From: Gnetum montanum
Lineage: Eukaryota; Streptophyta; Gnetopsida; Gnetales; Gnetaceae
DNA length: 64,000 bases
Assembly: GCA_015680685.1 (NCBI GenBank)
Contig: MNCI01002829.1
Coordinates: forward strand, 331,688-395,687
Reading direction: 5' to 3'
Shown here: positions 11,181-21,500 of the stretch, piece by piece
Layout of the letters: each line of letters starts with the position of its first letter
Numbering within the stretch: the first letter of the stretch is position 1
Notes under the pieces: generated by a model
Database searches by the model: none
Seen by the model: only the letters and a program-made list of their open reading frames with translations
Told to the model about the DNA's origin: nothing
Made by a program: the position numbers and the translations under genes

Positions 11181-11200
11181 GTCCCTGGTAATGGTGCCAA
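11181..11200 (-). promoter_or_regulatory. E2 primer binding site, tRNA-Asp type
   Basis: The minus strand reads TTGGCACCATTACCAGGGAC directly after the LTR terminus, close to the complement of the tRNA-Asp 3' end. The LTR terminus here is CCACTCA, lacking the final TCA of the other copies. Confidence 0.75.
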
Positions 11201-11784
11201 TGAGTGGCGAGGTACCCCTACACTCAACCATACAAATACGAGCGTTTCACACGTGATTCGGTTGAACTCCAAGGACTAAGTGCTTACGCGCCTTAATGGA
11301 ACACTTAAGGTTAATCAATCGTTGTCTTCCCAAACTTACTTGTATTGTCACGGTTGTATGGTTAAGTAAGCTTGAGGTATGTGATTTTTATAAATTTTAT
11401 CTTTTTAATNACACACATGCTCGAAGCAGTCGTACTGAGTGTACTTAACTAGGAGAGTCAAGGGTTGAGAGAGAGATTAATTAACTAGGAAAGCATTTAA
11501 ACATTCAACAATAATTAATTACTATTTAGCTTAATCTGTATGCTGCAAGGTTTATCATAAAGTTTGTCTTTATTATCGTACACAAATATGTGCTTAGGTA
11601 CAAATTGCTCGAATAAAGATTCGTTCACTTTGTGACTCCTACTGCGGGCACACAGGAATTATTCTAACTCTGGAATGGTAAGACTGCAAGAGTTTAGCTA
11701 AGGGTCTAAGTCTAACTCCCTGAACAAGGAAAGCCGCTTCTTATTTATTGATAATAAGGCAAGATGCAATATTGCAGCTCATCA
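11201..11784 (-). repeat. E2 5' LTR, family A, with an assembly gap
   Basis: Same sequence as 4925-5704 but about 200 bases shorter. The missing part is the middle of the LTR, exactly at the single N at 11410. The sequence jumps from ...TTTTTAAT to ACACACATGCTCGAAG. The shortening is therefore a gap in the assembly, not a biological deletion. Confidence 0.88.
11410..11410. other. Assembly gap (single N) with missing LTR sequence
   Basis: Comparison with the partner LTR (5125-5315) shows about 190-200 bases absent at this N. Confidence 0.85.
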
Positions 11785-13520
11785 CACAAGCATCGCAAGG
11801 AAAGTTGTCTACCCAAGCTTGATTTAAACAAATTTCCCAAATTTTCAAGAGGCTATGATCTAGATCTGCAACATCATCTACAAGCCTTAAATGATGCCTA
11901 TGTATGGAACAATATTGATAACGGGTGGCAAAAACTTAAGCTCTTTCCTATGACACTCATTGGCCAAGCAAAAGTATGGTATAGGTCCCTAAAACCAAAA
12001 TCAATTCGACATTGGCCAACAATGATAGAACTCTTCAACAAAAGATATCAAACCTATGCGAGTGTTAGCCTTGAGGAAACAAATCCAAGAGTGGAAACAA
12101 GCGAAACATGAACCCTTAGACAGATATTATGCATGGTTAAATAACTACCCAGGCCATGGGTTCTCCAAGGAGAGGCTAATGTACCATATCATAGATGGGC
12201 TTCGTAATGAAACAAGGGAGACTCTAGGGATGTATGCCCTAGGTCAACTATATGAACTACGAACCCATCAATTCCAAGAGCTTATTAAGTAGTTGGCAAA
12301 AGAAGAAGGAGAAATGGCTAAATGGGAGAATGTTGAAAAATCTCAACGAGACCAAAATCTTAAATCAACAAAGGTCCATAATCAAAAAGAGGAGAAATCA
12401 ACTCACCCCAAGGAGGTGGAATCATCTTTGCCAACATTGCAATCATTAGATGAAATTGAGGCAAAGATCAATAAGATGATGGAATGGATGCATAAAAAAT
12501 GTGGAGAATATGCCAACATTATTGGAGGTAGAGTCATGACGAGCCAAGAAATAGGAAAAAACACCATTAGACAATCGGAAAGAAGGGTAGAAGAGAATAA
12601 GAGCTCAACTGCCAATCATATGTATCAATGCAACATTTGCCTGTACGATCACCCCAAGGGCCAATGTCCAATCTTGTCACATTTACATGAGAATTGGGGA
12701 AGAATGTTACATCCAGAGTTTGTACAAAAATATTGTGTTCAATCACAGTGGCAACAATCCCAGTCGTGGGGGAGGCCACTCCCAAACTGGTTATAGCCTC
12801 CATACCATCCGAACCTAAGTGCTTATTAAGTCCAACATCTTGTTTCTTCAACCGAGTCAACATCATCTATCTCACCACCTTATTATTATCATTCTCCTCA
12901 GTACTATCAACCCATATCCTCTTCAACATGACCACCACCTTGTGTACCTTACACTTATTCTCAATTTCAAAATTCTCATCCTTCACCTCCTTCTACATCG
13001 CTACCAAGTGTTCCAGAGGGTTTTGCACCATAGCATCAACCCATGAATGTTACTTGTGCTGCTATTAACAATAGCAGTGGGGAATCTCCTCAACACCAAA
13101 GACGCCCCTTCTTTAGGCATGACCATAAGAAGGGACAACACAATTCTGAGCCCCCAGCACCTTCAAACCCAACACTATGGTGTAGCTCCCTCCTCGAACC
13201 CAACGCCTCATGTTACTTTCTTTGGGCCACCAACCACTACTCCAACAACCATAGGGCCCAATGAATATAACCACCGAGGAAGACAGATTGATCCTTGCAT
13301 ACCAGCTTACAATCAAGGGTGCCATAGTGGGTCAACCACTCATCAATTAACTACATCTTATAAATTGCCCCACTATGCTTACTATAATCAAGTGTGTGAA
13401 CCCCAATGGGGTAAGTATGACTGGGTCCCAATATTTCCAACATGCAAGGATCCCAATCTTCCATTTATTAATTACAGCCATGCTCAACCATTTAGTTATG
13501 GGGGTTATCACCCATTCTAA
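11785..13520 (+). pseudogene. E3 gag, 3' segment after the E2 insertion
   Basis: Continues the gag interrupted at 4924. The Retrotrans_gag core reads LDLNKFPKFSRGYDLDLQHH, AKVWYRSLKPKSIRHWPTM (11820-12060). It then shifts by one base near 12056-12110 into the frame of LRKQIQEWKQAKHEPLDRYY (12071-12292), has a stop at 12290-12292, and runs open to 12796. The zinc knuckle CNICLYDHPKGQC (about 12630) is intact. The tail (13047-13520) is rich in Pro, Thr, Tyr and His and ends PFSYGGYHPF. No protease motif follows: non-coding post-pol-type sequence begins at once. Confidence 0.82.
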
Positions 13521-14887
13521 CAACAACAGAATTAATAAATGTTTTCCTTTTCTTTAATTTTACAATTTTTTTATTTTTTTTATTGTTTTTCAGTTTTTCA
13601 TCTTTCAGTTTATTATTTTGTCTTTTTGTCTTTTTATGAGTAATCTCATCTATGAATAAAACACTCATGTGGCTCATTGGATGAGGTGTTGTTCTATGCT
13701 ATCAAGTCTCAGGTGATTAATTATTTGGACAGCAAGCCCACAACATTCACTCCCCCATTCTATTAATAAGAGGTTCCACTCTGGGTACAATGATATCCAT
13801 AATCATTAAAACTTAAAGTAATTTTGTGCTCATTATGCCCAGAGTGAAGAATGATGGACCAAGAAGGAATGGCCAGGGTGTGACATCAAGGGGACTTGTG
13901 GATTCTCTTTGGTGGCATCTGTAAGAGTTATCATGCAACTTGGTTGTACTGAGATCCCTGTAGATCTAACGAAAAATGGGAGTAAGAGTAATCAAAAGGC
14001 ACTTAACCAGAAAAAAAAATAATGCTATTCTAGGGGGTCCCACTGGAAAGACATGCACCCATGCTCGAAGGTAGGCAACTTCTCTGGATTAAGCAATACT
14101 TCAAAAAAAAATGTGTGTGCCGCAAAGCAAAAATCGCTTCTCCCTTGGATGAAACACCAAGTGATCATATGCCTTGCTACCACGATGCTCTTATGGTTGT
14201 CCATCATGGGAAGAAGCAATGCGATGTCATTGATCGAAGGAATGGACTTGGTCCTGATTTTGGAGTGATGGGCAAATGACACACTAATCATGCCTTACAT
14301 GCAGGATTCATTATGCCTTGAGTTAGTTACCTAATGTCCCAATCTCTGCAATCCCTTCTACAATTCGCCTCATCTCGTTGTTCATGTGTTTTTGACTTGT
14401 GTCTTGTGTAGCATAGAATTTATACCTCATCACAGTGGTATTTAGCATGTGTGTGTTTTGTTGCATCGGTGTAGATTACATTTAACCCTTCTAATGCCTA
14501 TGGACATTGTAAGGTGTGGTTACGCAAGGGCATTATAGGTTGGAACCTGCTTTGGGGAGGATCCACTTGCATGACTTTCATAATTTGTACTTGTTGCACA
14601 CTACCACATCATTTTATACCCTTCGAGTACTTCATTGCCAAATCTATTCTTTCCTTTATCATCATTTTATCAAAAGTTTCTCAAAACCATTATGTGTCCT
14701 TTGATGTGTCACCTAAACAAACTAGGTTCGACATTAAACTTTTAGGGCAACTTCCTTGAAAAAATTTCTAAGTCTAAAATCACACTAAGTAAAGACTTCA
14801 ACATTTATTAAAGGTAATGAGTAAGGTATGAAATAATTGAACTTATTTCAATAACCTTACTAACAATTGATCTTTGTGCGATTATAG
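13521..14887 (+). other. E3 non-coding region between gag and ORF3
   Basis: AT-rich, with no supported gene. It keeps the family landmarks in sense order: GTGTGACATCAAGGGGACTT (about 13879), GGGGTCCCACTGGAAAGACA (about 14034), CCTGCTTTGGGGAGGATCCA (about 14549), and an acceptor-like GATTATAG directly before the ATG at 14888. The GATATC array and TATA found ahead of ORF3 in E5 are not visible here. Confidence 0.65.
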
Positions 14888-15310
14888 ATGGCCCCTAAAA
14901 GAGGACACCAAGGAGGACCTTCTCAAGGTGCAACTAAATGCCCAGGGGAAGGTAGAAGCTAAGGACCTCATGCAGAACATGCGGAGCAGGAGGCACAATC
15001 ATTTAGCATCCATCAAGGAACTCCTGTTACTACACAATCTATCCAAGAAAAAGGTGGAGAGGTCAGGGCCTAAGCCTATGAAGAGGAACAACGACTATTT
15101 GCGGCATGGCATGTTAAGGCCAATCAAGTGTTCCTGCAGCTGCCGTGTCCATGGAAAGTGTCGACTCCATCAAACATTGGAACATTAGCATGGATCGCTC
15201 ATAATCCGTGGATAGAAGAGGAGAAACATCAGGCGCTTATTCAACAGTATCACTCTCAGGAGCTTGGAGCGCAAAACAAAGGAAAGGCACCCATGGAGGA
15301 GCCACCGTAA
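14888..15310 (+). pseudogene. E3 ORF3, internally deleted
   Basis: Starts ATGGCCCCTAAAAGAGGACA right after an AG acceptor. The N-terminus MAPKRGHQGG matches the ORF3 start of E5 (APKRGAQVE after a lost ATG). About 60 codons later the sequence jumps to the conserved C-terminus (about 15083-15310): FLQLPCPW, PSNIGTLAWIAHNPW, EEEKHQALI, then GKAPMEEPP and a TAA. The same end occurs in E5 (32349-32567, -) and E6 (about 52925-53105, -). About 2.4 kb of central domain and coiled coil is missing compared with those copies, and reading stays broken at the join. Confidence 0.78.
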
Positions 15311-15483
15311 TGAGGAACCACATGAGTTCCAATAAATTTTGTAATTCTATGTTTGTGTCCCAATTTTGTTGTGTTCAACTCTCCACTGCGGCATGAATAA
15401 ATTTCTAGTTAGTTAATAATCCCATACCTTCCCAATATTTTGTAAGGAACTCGAGAACAAGTTTTCATTCAGTCATGGGGGTA

Positions 15484-16355
15484 TGATGAATTGCGATATC
15501 GGGACTGCGATATCGCGTTTGCGATATTGGGTTCGTGATATCGGATCCAACCATGCGATGTCGGATACCCGATATCAGGGCTTGTCTCCTTGCCTATAAA
15601 TAAGAGGCGACGCCCTTGGTTTTCACATTAGTTCTTAGTCCCTTACCCAAATTCTTGCAGTATTTCCTTCTTAGAGTTAGAATTATTTCTCAGTGCTTGC
15701 CCGTAGTGTGATGATTGTAATTGTACAGCATCCTTTATTCGAGTGTGACGTACTTGGACACCCACATGATCGAAAATAAAGATCGAGATTAATTCATCAT
15801 TGCAACATTCACTTAATTTAATTATTTAATTGTTATTGTTATTTATTGCTTTCGTAGTTAACATCTCTTTACCCTAAACTCCTATTAAACGTGGAATGAG
15901 TATGACTTAATCACGAGCATTTAAGTGTGACTGCTTGGTATCCCAGTAGCGTACCTAGGCCATGTGCTTGGTAATCCTAGTGGTAGTTGTGTACAAGGTC
16001 CAAGATGTGTACAAATGATTAAGGAACGGATGCTCATCGCACTTAGGCTAGCTTAGATTCTCTCCCCCTATCTCATATTAGCTTAACTCTCTCTCCCTTT
16101 TCCTCCTAGCTTAATTAAAGATTATTTTCCATTGCTTCCAAGAGTAGCATTAGTTTAGGAACACATCATACACCTCACTCTTGACTAAACCATACATGAC
16201 AAAGCAAATACTAGTCTAGGTGGGAAGATAGCAACCTGCGATCAATGAGTAACTATCTAGATACTACAACTAGCTCATCTGCGGAGTTCGACCAGATCAT
16301 GTGTGAAACGCTCGTATTCGTATGGTTGAGTGTAGGGGTACCTCACCACTCATCA
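15484..16355 (+). repeat. E3 3' LTR, family A (872 bp)
   Basis: Starts TGATGAATTGCG after GGGGGTA. U3 keeps clear GATATC units (TGCGATATCG twice, CGTGATATCG, CCGATATCAG) up to the TATA box at about 15595. The rest pairs with 3681-4536. Confidence 0.92.
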
Positions 16356-16360
16356 TTAGG

Positions 16361-16467
16361 TAAGGGACTAAGACTAACTATGCAAACCAAGTGTGCTCGC
16401 CTCTTATTTATAGGCAATGAGGCAGGCTGTGATATCGTGTGGAAGGCTCTGATATCGCGACTCATCA
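16361..16467 (-). repeat. E0: right fragment of a minus-strand LTR, family A
   Basis: Resumes exactly what stops at 3680. The R/U3 part in antisense has GCCTCTTATTTATAGGCAAT (TATA box) and GATATCGCGACTCATCA. The sequence outside (16468 on) is AT-rich and lacks the CCCC polypurine complement seen next to every 3' LTR. This end is therefore the outer edge of a 5' LTR or solo LTR, and so the right border of the nest. Confidence 0.8.
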
Positions 16468-18120
16468 AATATTTTCTAAACTTTATACAATTTTTTAGGT
16501 CCTATGAGTATAAGATATATGCAAACCAAAACATTCTCTTATCTTGTGTGTGTTGTTTGTGTAATTTCGTATTATTTTACAACTTAACTCTAGATAATGC
16601 TCTTAATGTTTAAGGGTGTGTAAGTAGAATATCTAAGTTATTCAAAATATATAAAAATAGGAGATAAATGAAGGTTTTATGAGGGAGTTTTATATCTTAA
16701 TAAATGGAATACTTGATAACATATTCTTTATTATAATCTTATGCAAGTTTGCAAATTGGTGAAATATATAATATTTTAAAAAGTGAGAAAATGTAGAATG
16801 GAGAAATCATTTTTATTTTGATAGTATTATGGAAAACTATAATGTAAAGAAAACTATTTATTTGTTATTATTCATCATCATTTGCAATGCACAATTTGCA
16901 AAACATGAATAGGAGCTCATCATTTGAGAGTTGAAATAGGTAGAATGAGTTTCCTACAACATTTAAGCACACTAGACATAGGTGGGATACTATAGTTCTA
17001 AATTTGCTTGATTTTTCCAATGAACACTTGATAATTTTCTTAATATTGTTTTCAAAACTCATAGCATGTACATTTATACAAATTTCAGTTTATGTTTCAT
17101 ATTTATTAACCTTTATTTCTATTGCTTACCATGGCTTTTCAAAATATCACTTCCTTCACAGTACTTAAAAAGACATCCCAAAACCAGTAGGCCTTTCCTT
17201 TTCATTGATTTTGAGTTTCTCCTCTCTGCATCACTCTTCCACATCTGTTATAAATTTTTATTCTAGGATCTAATACCACCACCTCCCCTAGCCATCACCC
17301 ATTTAACTTACTTATGCTACCTTTGCTTTTTAATGGTCCATGATTACTAAACACGTAACGTCTAAGCATAGAATATAAAACACTTGCATCTATTTTTGAT
17401 TTTCTTCTCTACATTTTGATATATATTGCATGATTACGTGGACAATGGGAAGGTTCTACCATATTATAAAGTTGGACCATTTTTCTAATTTGCATGGGTT
17501 GTATTGGATACTTGGTTGAGCACATTAACCCACCCCACTATATACTTAACAATGCACTTAAATCATATTTCGTCCTCAAAGTTTTTATGAGGTTTCGTGG
17601 AATACCCTTTCGAAAATTTGTGTGTTTATAATTCATTGTAATCAAAAATCCATTTTCCTGTCATGAGGGTTACGAATATCCAACATGACAAACGGTAAAG
17701 AAATTCTGCGTGACAAAACACATTTATGCTCCATGGTTCAAAACTTTCTAAAGATACCAGCATTCACAAAGTTCCACAACGAAGATGACTGATGTTAACT
17801 TATTGAGTAACACTAAACACATTTTTTTTAACAAGGGAAGCATACCTCCAAGGATGCAGGGAAATCAGTTGACTGTACTAACCATGCAGAGTGTCATTTT
17901 AAGCTAAAGCCAAACCGAAATGTCAAATATACATTTCCAACGGCAACGTATTTGGCAGAAAAACAGGATGCTCGAAATCTTTGTAACTGAAATACAGTTC
18001 CGGCGAAAAACATAAAAGGCACGATCAAAAGTGTAAAATAAGACAAAAATAGGAGAGCGATGGCGGGCCGACCAAAATTTCGTAAGAGCGAAGGAGGGAA
18101 ACGCATCGTCAAAACGGGGA
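16468..18120. other. AT-rich flank between the retrotransposon nest and the gene
   Basis: No conserved reading frame. Small frames (16868-17062, 17066-17266) are AT-rich and show nothing recognisable. The base composition shifts to higher GC from about 18000, toward the gene's first exon. Confidence 0.5.
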
Positions 18121-18399
18121 TCAAAATTGCTCATTGCTGGACCTGTCCAACGTCAAAGAATAAGCAAGCAACGTGACGCACAGCAGCAGAAACAGAGCTG
18201 AATCAATCCAGAAATTTAATGCTCTTGCTTTGATCAGCATTGCCACGATCGCTCCAGCTGTGCAAACAAAACAATGCTGAATAGGTGATGAGTAGGTGAG
18301 AGACTTCTGCCGGAAGAATTCCAGAACCGCGAAAAACAGCGCGCACCAGTAGCAACGGAGCGAGCTAGGTCGTGTAATCATCATCGTTATCATTATCAT
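18121..18399 (-). CDS. Possible small membrane protein ORF, divergent to the gene (doubtful)
   Basis: A 92-codon minus-strand frame lies in a GC-richer stretch 140 bases upstream of the gene's start codon. The product has a polar start, then two likely membrane segments (CYWCALFFAVLEFF and IDSALFLLLCVTLLAYSL). I recognise no family. A further frame at 17904-18134 overlaps its end. It could be a divergently transcribed gene's exon, or just the antisense of the promoter and 5' leader of the gene to its right. Confidence 0.2.
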   Translation of the reverse strand: MIMITMMITRPSSLRCYWCALFFAVLEFFRQKSLTYSSPIQHCFVCTAGAIVAMLIKARALNFWIDSALFLLLCVTLLAYSLTLDRSSNEQF

Positions 18400-18536
18400 C
18401 GATGATCATGGAGTGAAAGCAGAAATTGCAGAAACAAAAGGGGAAAGCAGGAGCGTGGAGAAGATTATAGGAAGTGGAAGAAGAACCTTTTTTTCTTTTT
18501 TCTGATATTCTTTTGTTTTTACTTTTCGATTTCGAG
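18400..18536 (+). promoter_or_regulatory. Probable 5' leader of the At4g15545-like gene
   Basis: A purine-rich stretch with AGCAGGAGCGTGGAGAAG and a T-rich run lies just ahead of the start codon. Composition is leader-like. No clear TATA box was found at a fixed distance, so the transcription start is not assigned. Confidence 0.35.
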
Positions 18537-21500
18537 ATGGGAAATGCTTCGGATTTTCAGCTTCCGGACGAGCTTCTGCGCGTGATGCCGATGGATCCCT
18601 ACGAGCAGCTCGACATCGCTCGCAAGATCACGTCTATTGCAATCGCCTCGCGTGTGACGAAGCTTGAGGCTGAAAATTCGAAGCTGCGCCAGAGTGCCGC
18701 CGATAAGGACGGCACCATTCGCGATCTTCAGGAGAAGCTCTCGCAGCTCGAATGCGCCTTCCATGACGTCAATGCTCGGCTTGGCCGAGCTCTCGAAGGC
18801 CAGGTCTCTGCTTTCGCGTTTTCTCGTTTCATTGCGTTCGTTTCTGTCTGTGTTTAGGTCTTTGATCAACTCGAGTCGTTGAGGACGATTTTTGTGACTG
18901 CGTTTATTGAAATTTGACGTGGATGATCAACCAGCCTTGTCCTGGAGAGTCTTCCTTAGTCGGGGAAGCTCTCTTGGTCAAGGTTTTTTTCTTTCCTTGT
19001 AAGGAGGAGCTTGACTAAGAAATGAGCTTTTGCACGATAATTATTATTTTAGTTGAGACTTTTGCTCACAGGCCATATACTCTGTGACTTGAACTTTCTT
19101 TTAGAAATAGATAATTATTTTCATAAAGTTGGGTGAAGAGATGAAACTTTTGTTAGAATTATCATTGAAGAAGAACGGACGCAGAGGCTTTGATTTCTGT
19201 TTTCAATATCAAAATCAATCCTCAGTGAATCAATTCAAAATTGTATTAATTTGAAACATATAAAAATTCTCTATGTATATCAGAAGTATATAGCTAAACT
19301 GGTTCGTGTGCATTGGCGTTACCAGCGATGCTGAAGTTCTTCTCTTATTTGTGGCGATTAGCGTTAGCTTTCTGTTTAAGTCTCGATTGAGGCATTACGC
19401 ACCAAACGAAATGTTTTGGAAATGGTTTTTGTTTTCCATTAAATGCAATGAAATTTTTAGAGGTTTTTGTTCCGAACCGTATTCATGGTCGACGATCTTT
19501 ACCTGGACTAAGTTTAATTTTTTTAATCGTTGCTTTTTAAGTTTTTTTTTAATGAAAAATTGCCAACGTATCCATACCTTAAGCAAGTTCCTTTTCCCAC
19601 TTCCAACATTTCTCTTAATTAAGTTTAAAAATAATTTTCGATAGCTTTTATTCTCTCCGTGGGATATTTACTGAGATTCTGAAACAGAGCATGTTAGAAA
19701 AAAATTTCAATACGACGGTTATTATCTACTTGAGAGCTCGTTTCTTTAATCGATTGATGGATTTTTGGGTGTCTCAGTTATTTTAGTGACATTCAAAGCT
19801 CTTACTTTGTTTCTGAAAAATGTTTCTAGCAAATCGAAGCACATCATTGATGTCTGCTCCTTTAATTTTTTTCATCTATCAAATGTCTATCACGTTTTGT
19901 AAAAATAAAGAAATTTGAATGTTTCTAGTTGAATTTTCTGATGTATATATGTATATATATATACCTTGAAATTTTACTGTAGTTTGTTGCTTGATATCAG
20001 AGCAAGCTATTAAACGAGAGGAACACATTGGCATCAACTGTCAAGAAGCTTAACCGCGATGTGGCAAAGGTAATAGAAAAAACTGGAGACTGGAATTTCT
20101 AGTTAATGAGCTTTACATTTCACCGTACGCTTTAAAAAGTATTTTAATTCATTGTGAATATTTGGTTTGAGTAAATTTCAAGAAGTTGAAGTTTAAAGAG
20201 TTGAACTGAGATTAATTTTTACATGTTTTTGGGAGGACAACTGGGGCTAATTTTGTCCACTTTTGATTTAAGATCTTCCCATTGATCCTCCAAGTATCCA
20301 CGTATTATGTTTCCTGATTTAAGGCATCTCTGGAATCATTTGCATATAGTTCTATTGCTATTTCGAAAGCAGTATCTCGCGTTTTTTTTAAACGCAAGAG
20401 TGGTTGTCCTGTAGTTCAGTTGGTAAAATTTCTAACTGCATTTTTAAGCCTACAAAAATACAGTATTTCTAAATTTTTATGGTTATATAACATTGTAATC
20501 AATAACCGATTTTTTTAATTTACAGATATATAGCAAAAGAACATTGTCAGGCATTTACCCAAGGGTTCATTCGAGATAATGTTATTCAGGCATGTATCCA
20601 AGGATTCATGTCAAGCCATTCACAACTAAATGAAAAAGATTAGAATAGATTTTTCACTGAAATGTGGAAGGAACAAGAATAAGTAATGAGAGGGCTCATG
20701 AGTGCACATTGTGGGTGAGAGAAATGAGATGTTGGAGTTTATACTTGACTTTGTGCAGGCTTATGATCTTGCAATAGCTAATACCTATCTAAAGAAATGG
20801 GCTGAACACTTTGGTGACTTTCAAGAACAGAAACAACTCCACTTAAATAGACTGCTTCTTGGTGAGAAAAAGAGATTAGAGAACTTCTGAGGATTTCAAA
20901 GTCAGTTTAGGAGAAAGCCTTACAACCCAACATAGATTTAAGGTGATAGATTTGGTTGGTAGAAGTTGTACCAATAGAGACTTGAGAAAGGAATGTTTTG
21001 TATAAAATGGTAGAATCTAAATAAAGACAAGGCATTGCAATTTAAGGATAGATTACTTGCAAAAGGACCCTGAGATTTGAACGTAAATGTGAATGACAGT
21101 TGGAATCAAAGGGGAAGTTGTATTAAGAAGATAGGGAAGGATATTCTTAGGGGTTTGCAAAGGGAATAAGTATATTTAAAAAGAAATATGGTGGTGGAAC
21201 AAGAAAGTGCAACAAAGAATTCAAGGTAAGAAGTGTTGGTATATTAGGAGATAGGATAACTTAAAAGATACATGTTAGCAAAGTATCTAGTGAAGAAGAT
21301 AGTAGAATAAAGAATGGTAAAGTGATAGGATCAAATGGTATCCTGATAGAGGTATGGAAGTATATGAGATATATATGAATAATTTAATTTGACAAATTTA
21401 TTTAACAAGATTTAGGAGGGGAAAATGTCATATGTTTAGAGTGGTAGCATTATAGTACTCATATACAAGAAGAAGGGAGCTCTCTGCAAGCGGTTGCAAA

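Larger units (their letters stand above)
4925..11784 (-). mobile_element. E2: gag-PR LTR retrotransposon lacking pol, inserted in E3 gag
   Basis: Minus-strand element with 3' LTR 4925-5704 and 5' LTR 11201-11784. Flanks are CACAG (4920-4924) and CACAA (11785-11789), a 5-base target duplication with one mismatch, inside the E3 gag frame. Sense order is LTR, primer site, gag (11055 to about 8520), protease (8518-7940), spacer, post-pol non-coding region, LTR. The RT, RNase H and integrase seen in E4 are gone: protease-spacer sequence joins the last codons of integrase near 7740-7765. The element is therefore non-autonomous. Confidence 0.9.
3681..16355 (+). mobile_element. E3: gag-plus-ORF3 LTR retrotransposon, split by E2
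   Basis: The 5' LTR is 3681-4536 and the 3' LTR 15484-16355, both TGATGA...CATCA. Flanking five bases are TTGGG (3676-3680) and TTAGG (16356-16360), a target duplication with one mismatch. Internal order is primer site, gag, non-coding region, shortened ORF3, 3' LTR. No protease, RT or integrase can be found, so it is a non-autonomous gag-only element of the TR-GAG kind known from plants. E2 is inserted in gag. Without E2 the element would be about 5.8 kb. By eye the two LTRs differ by about 5% outside their first 100 bases. Confidence 0.88.

Noticed and set aside
18519-18869. Antisense 116-codon frame over exon 1
   Set aside because: Shadow of the real first exon on the other strand.
20412-20423. 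tRNA A-box-like TAGTTCAGTTGG in intron 2
   Set aside because: It fits the A-box consensus, but no B box stands at the right distance and no cloverleaf can be drawn. It could be a SINE stub but is not supported.
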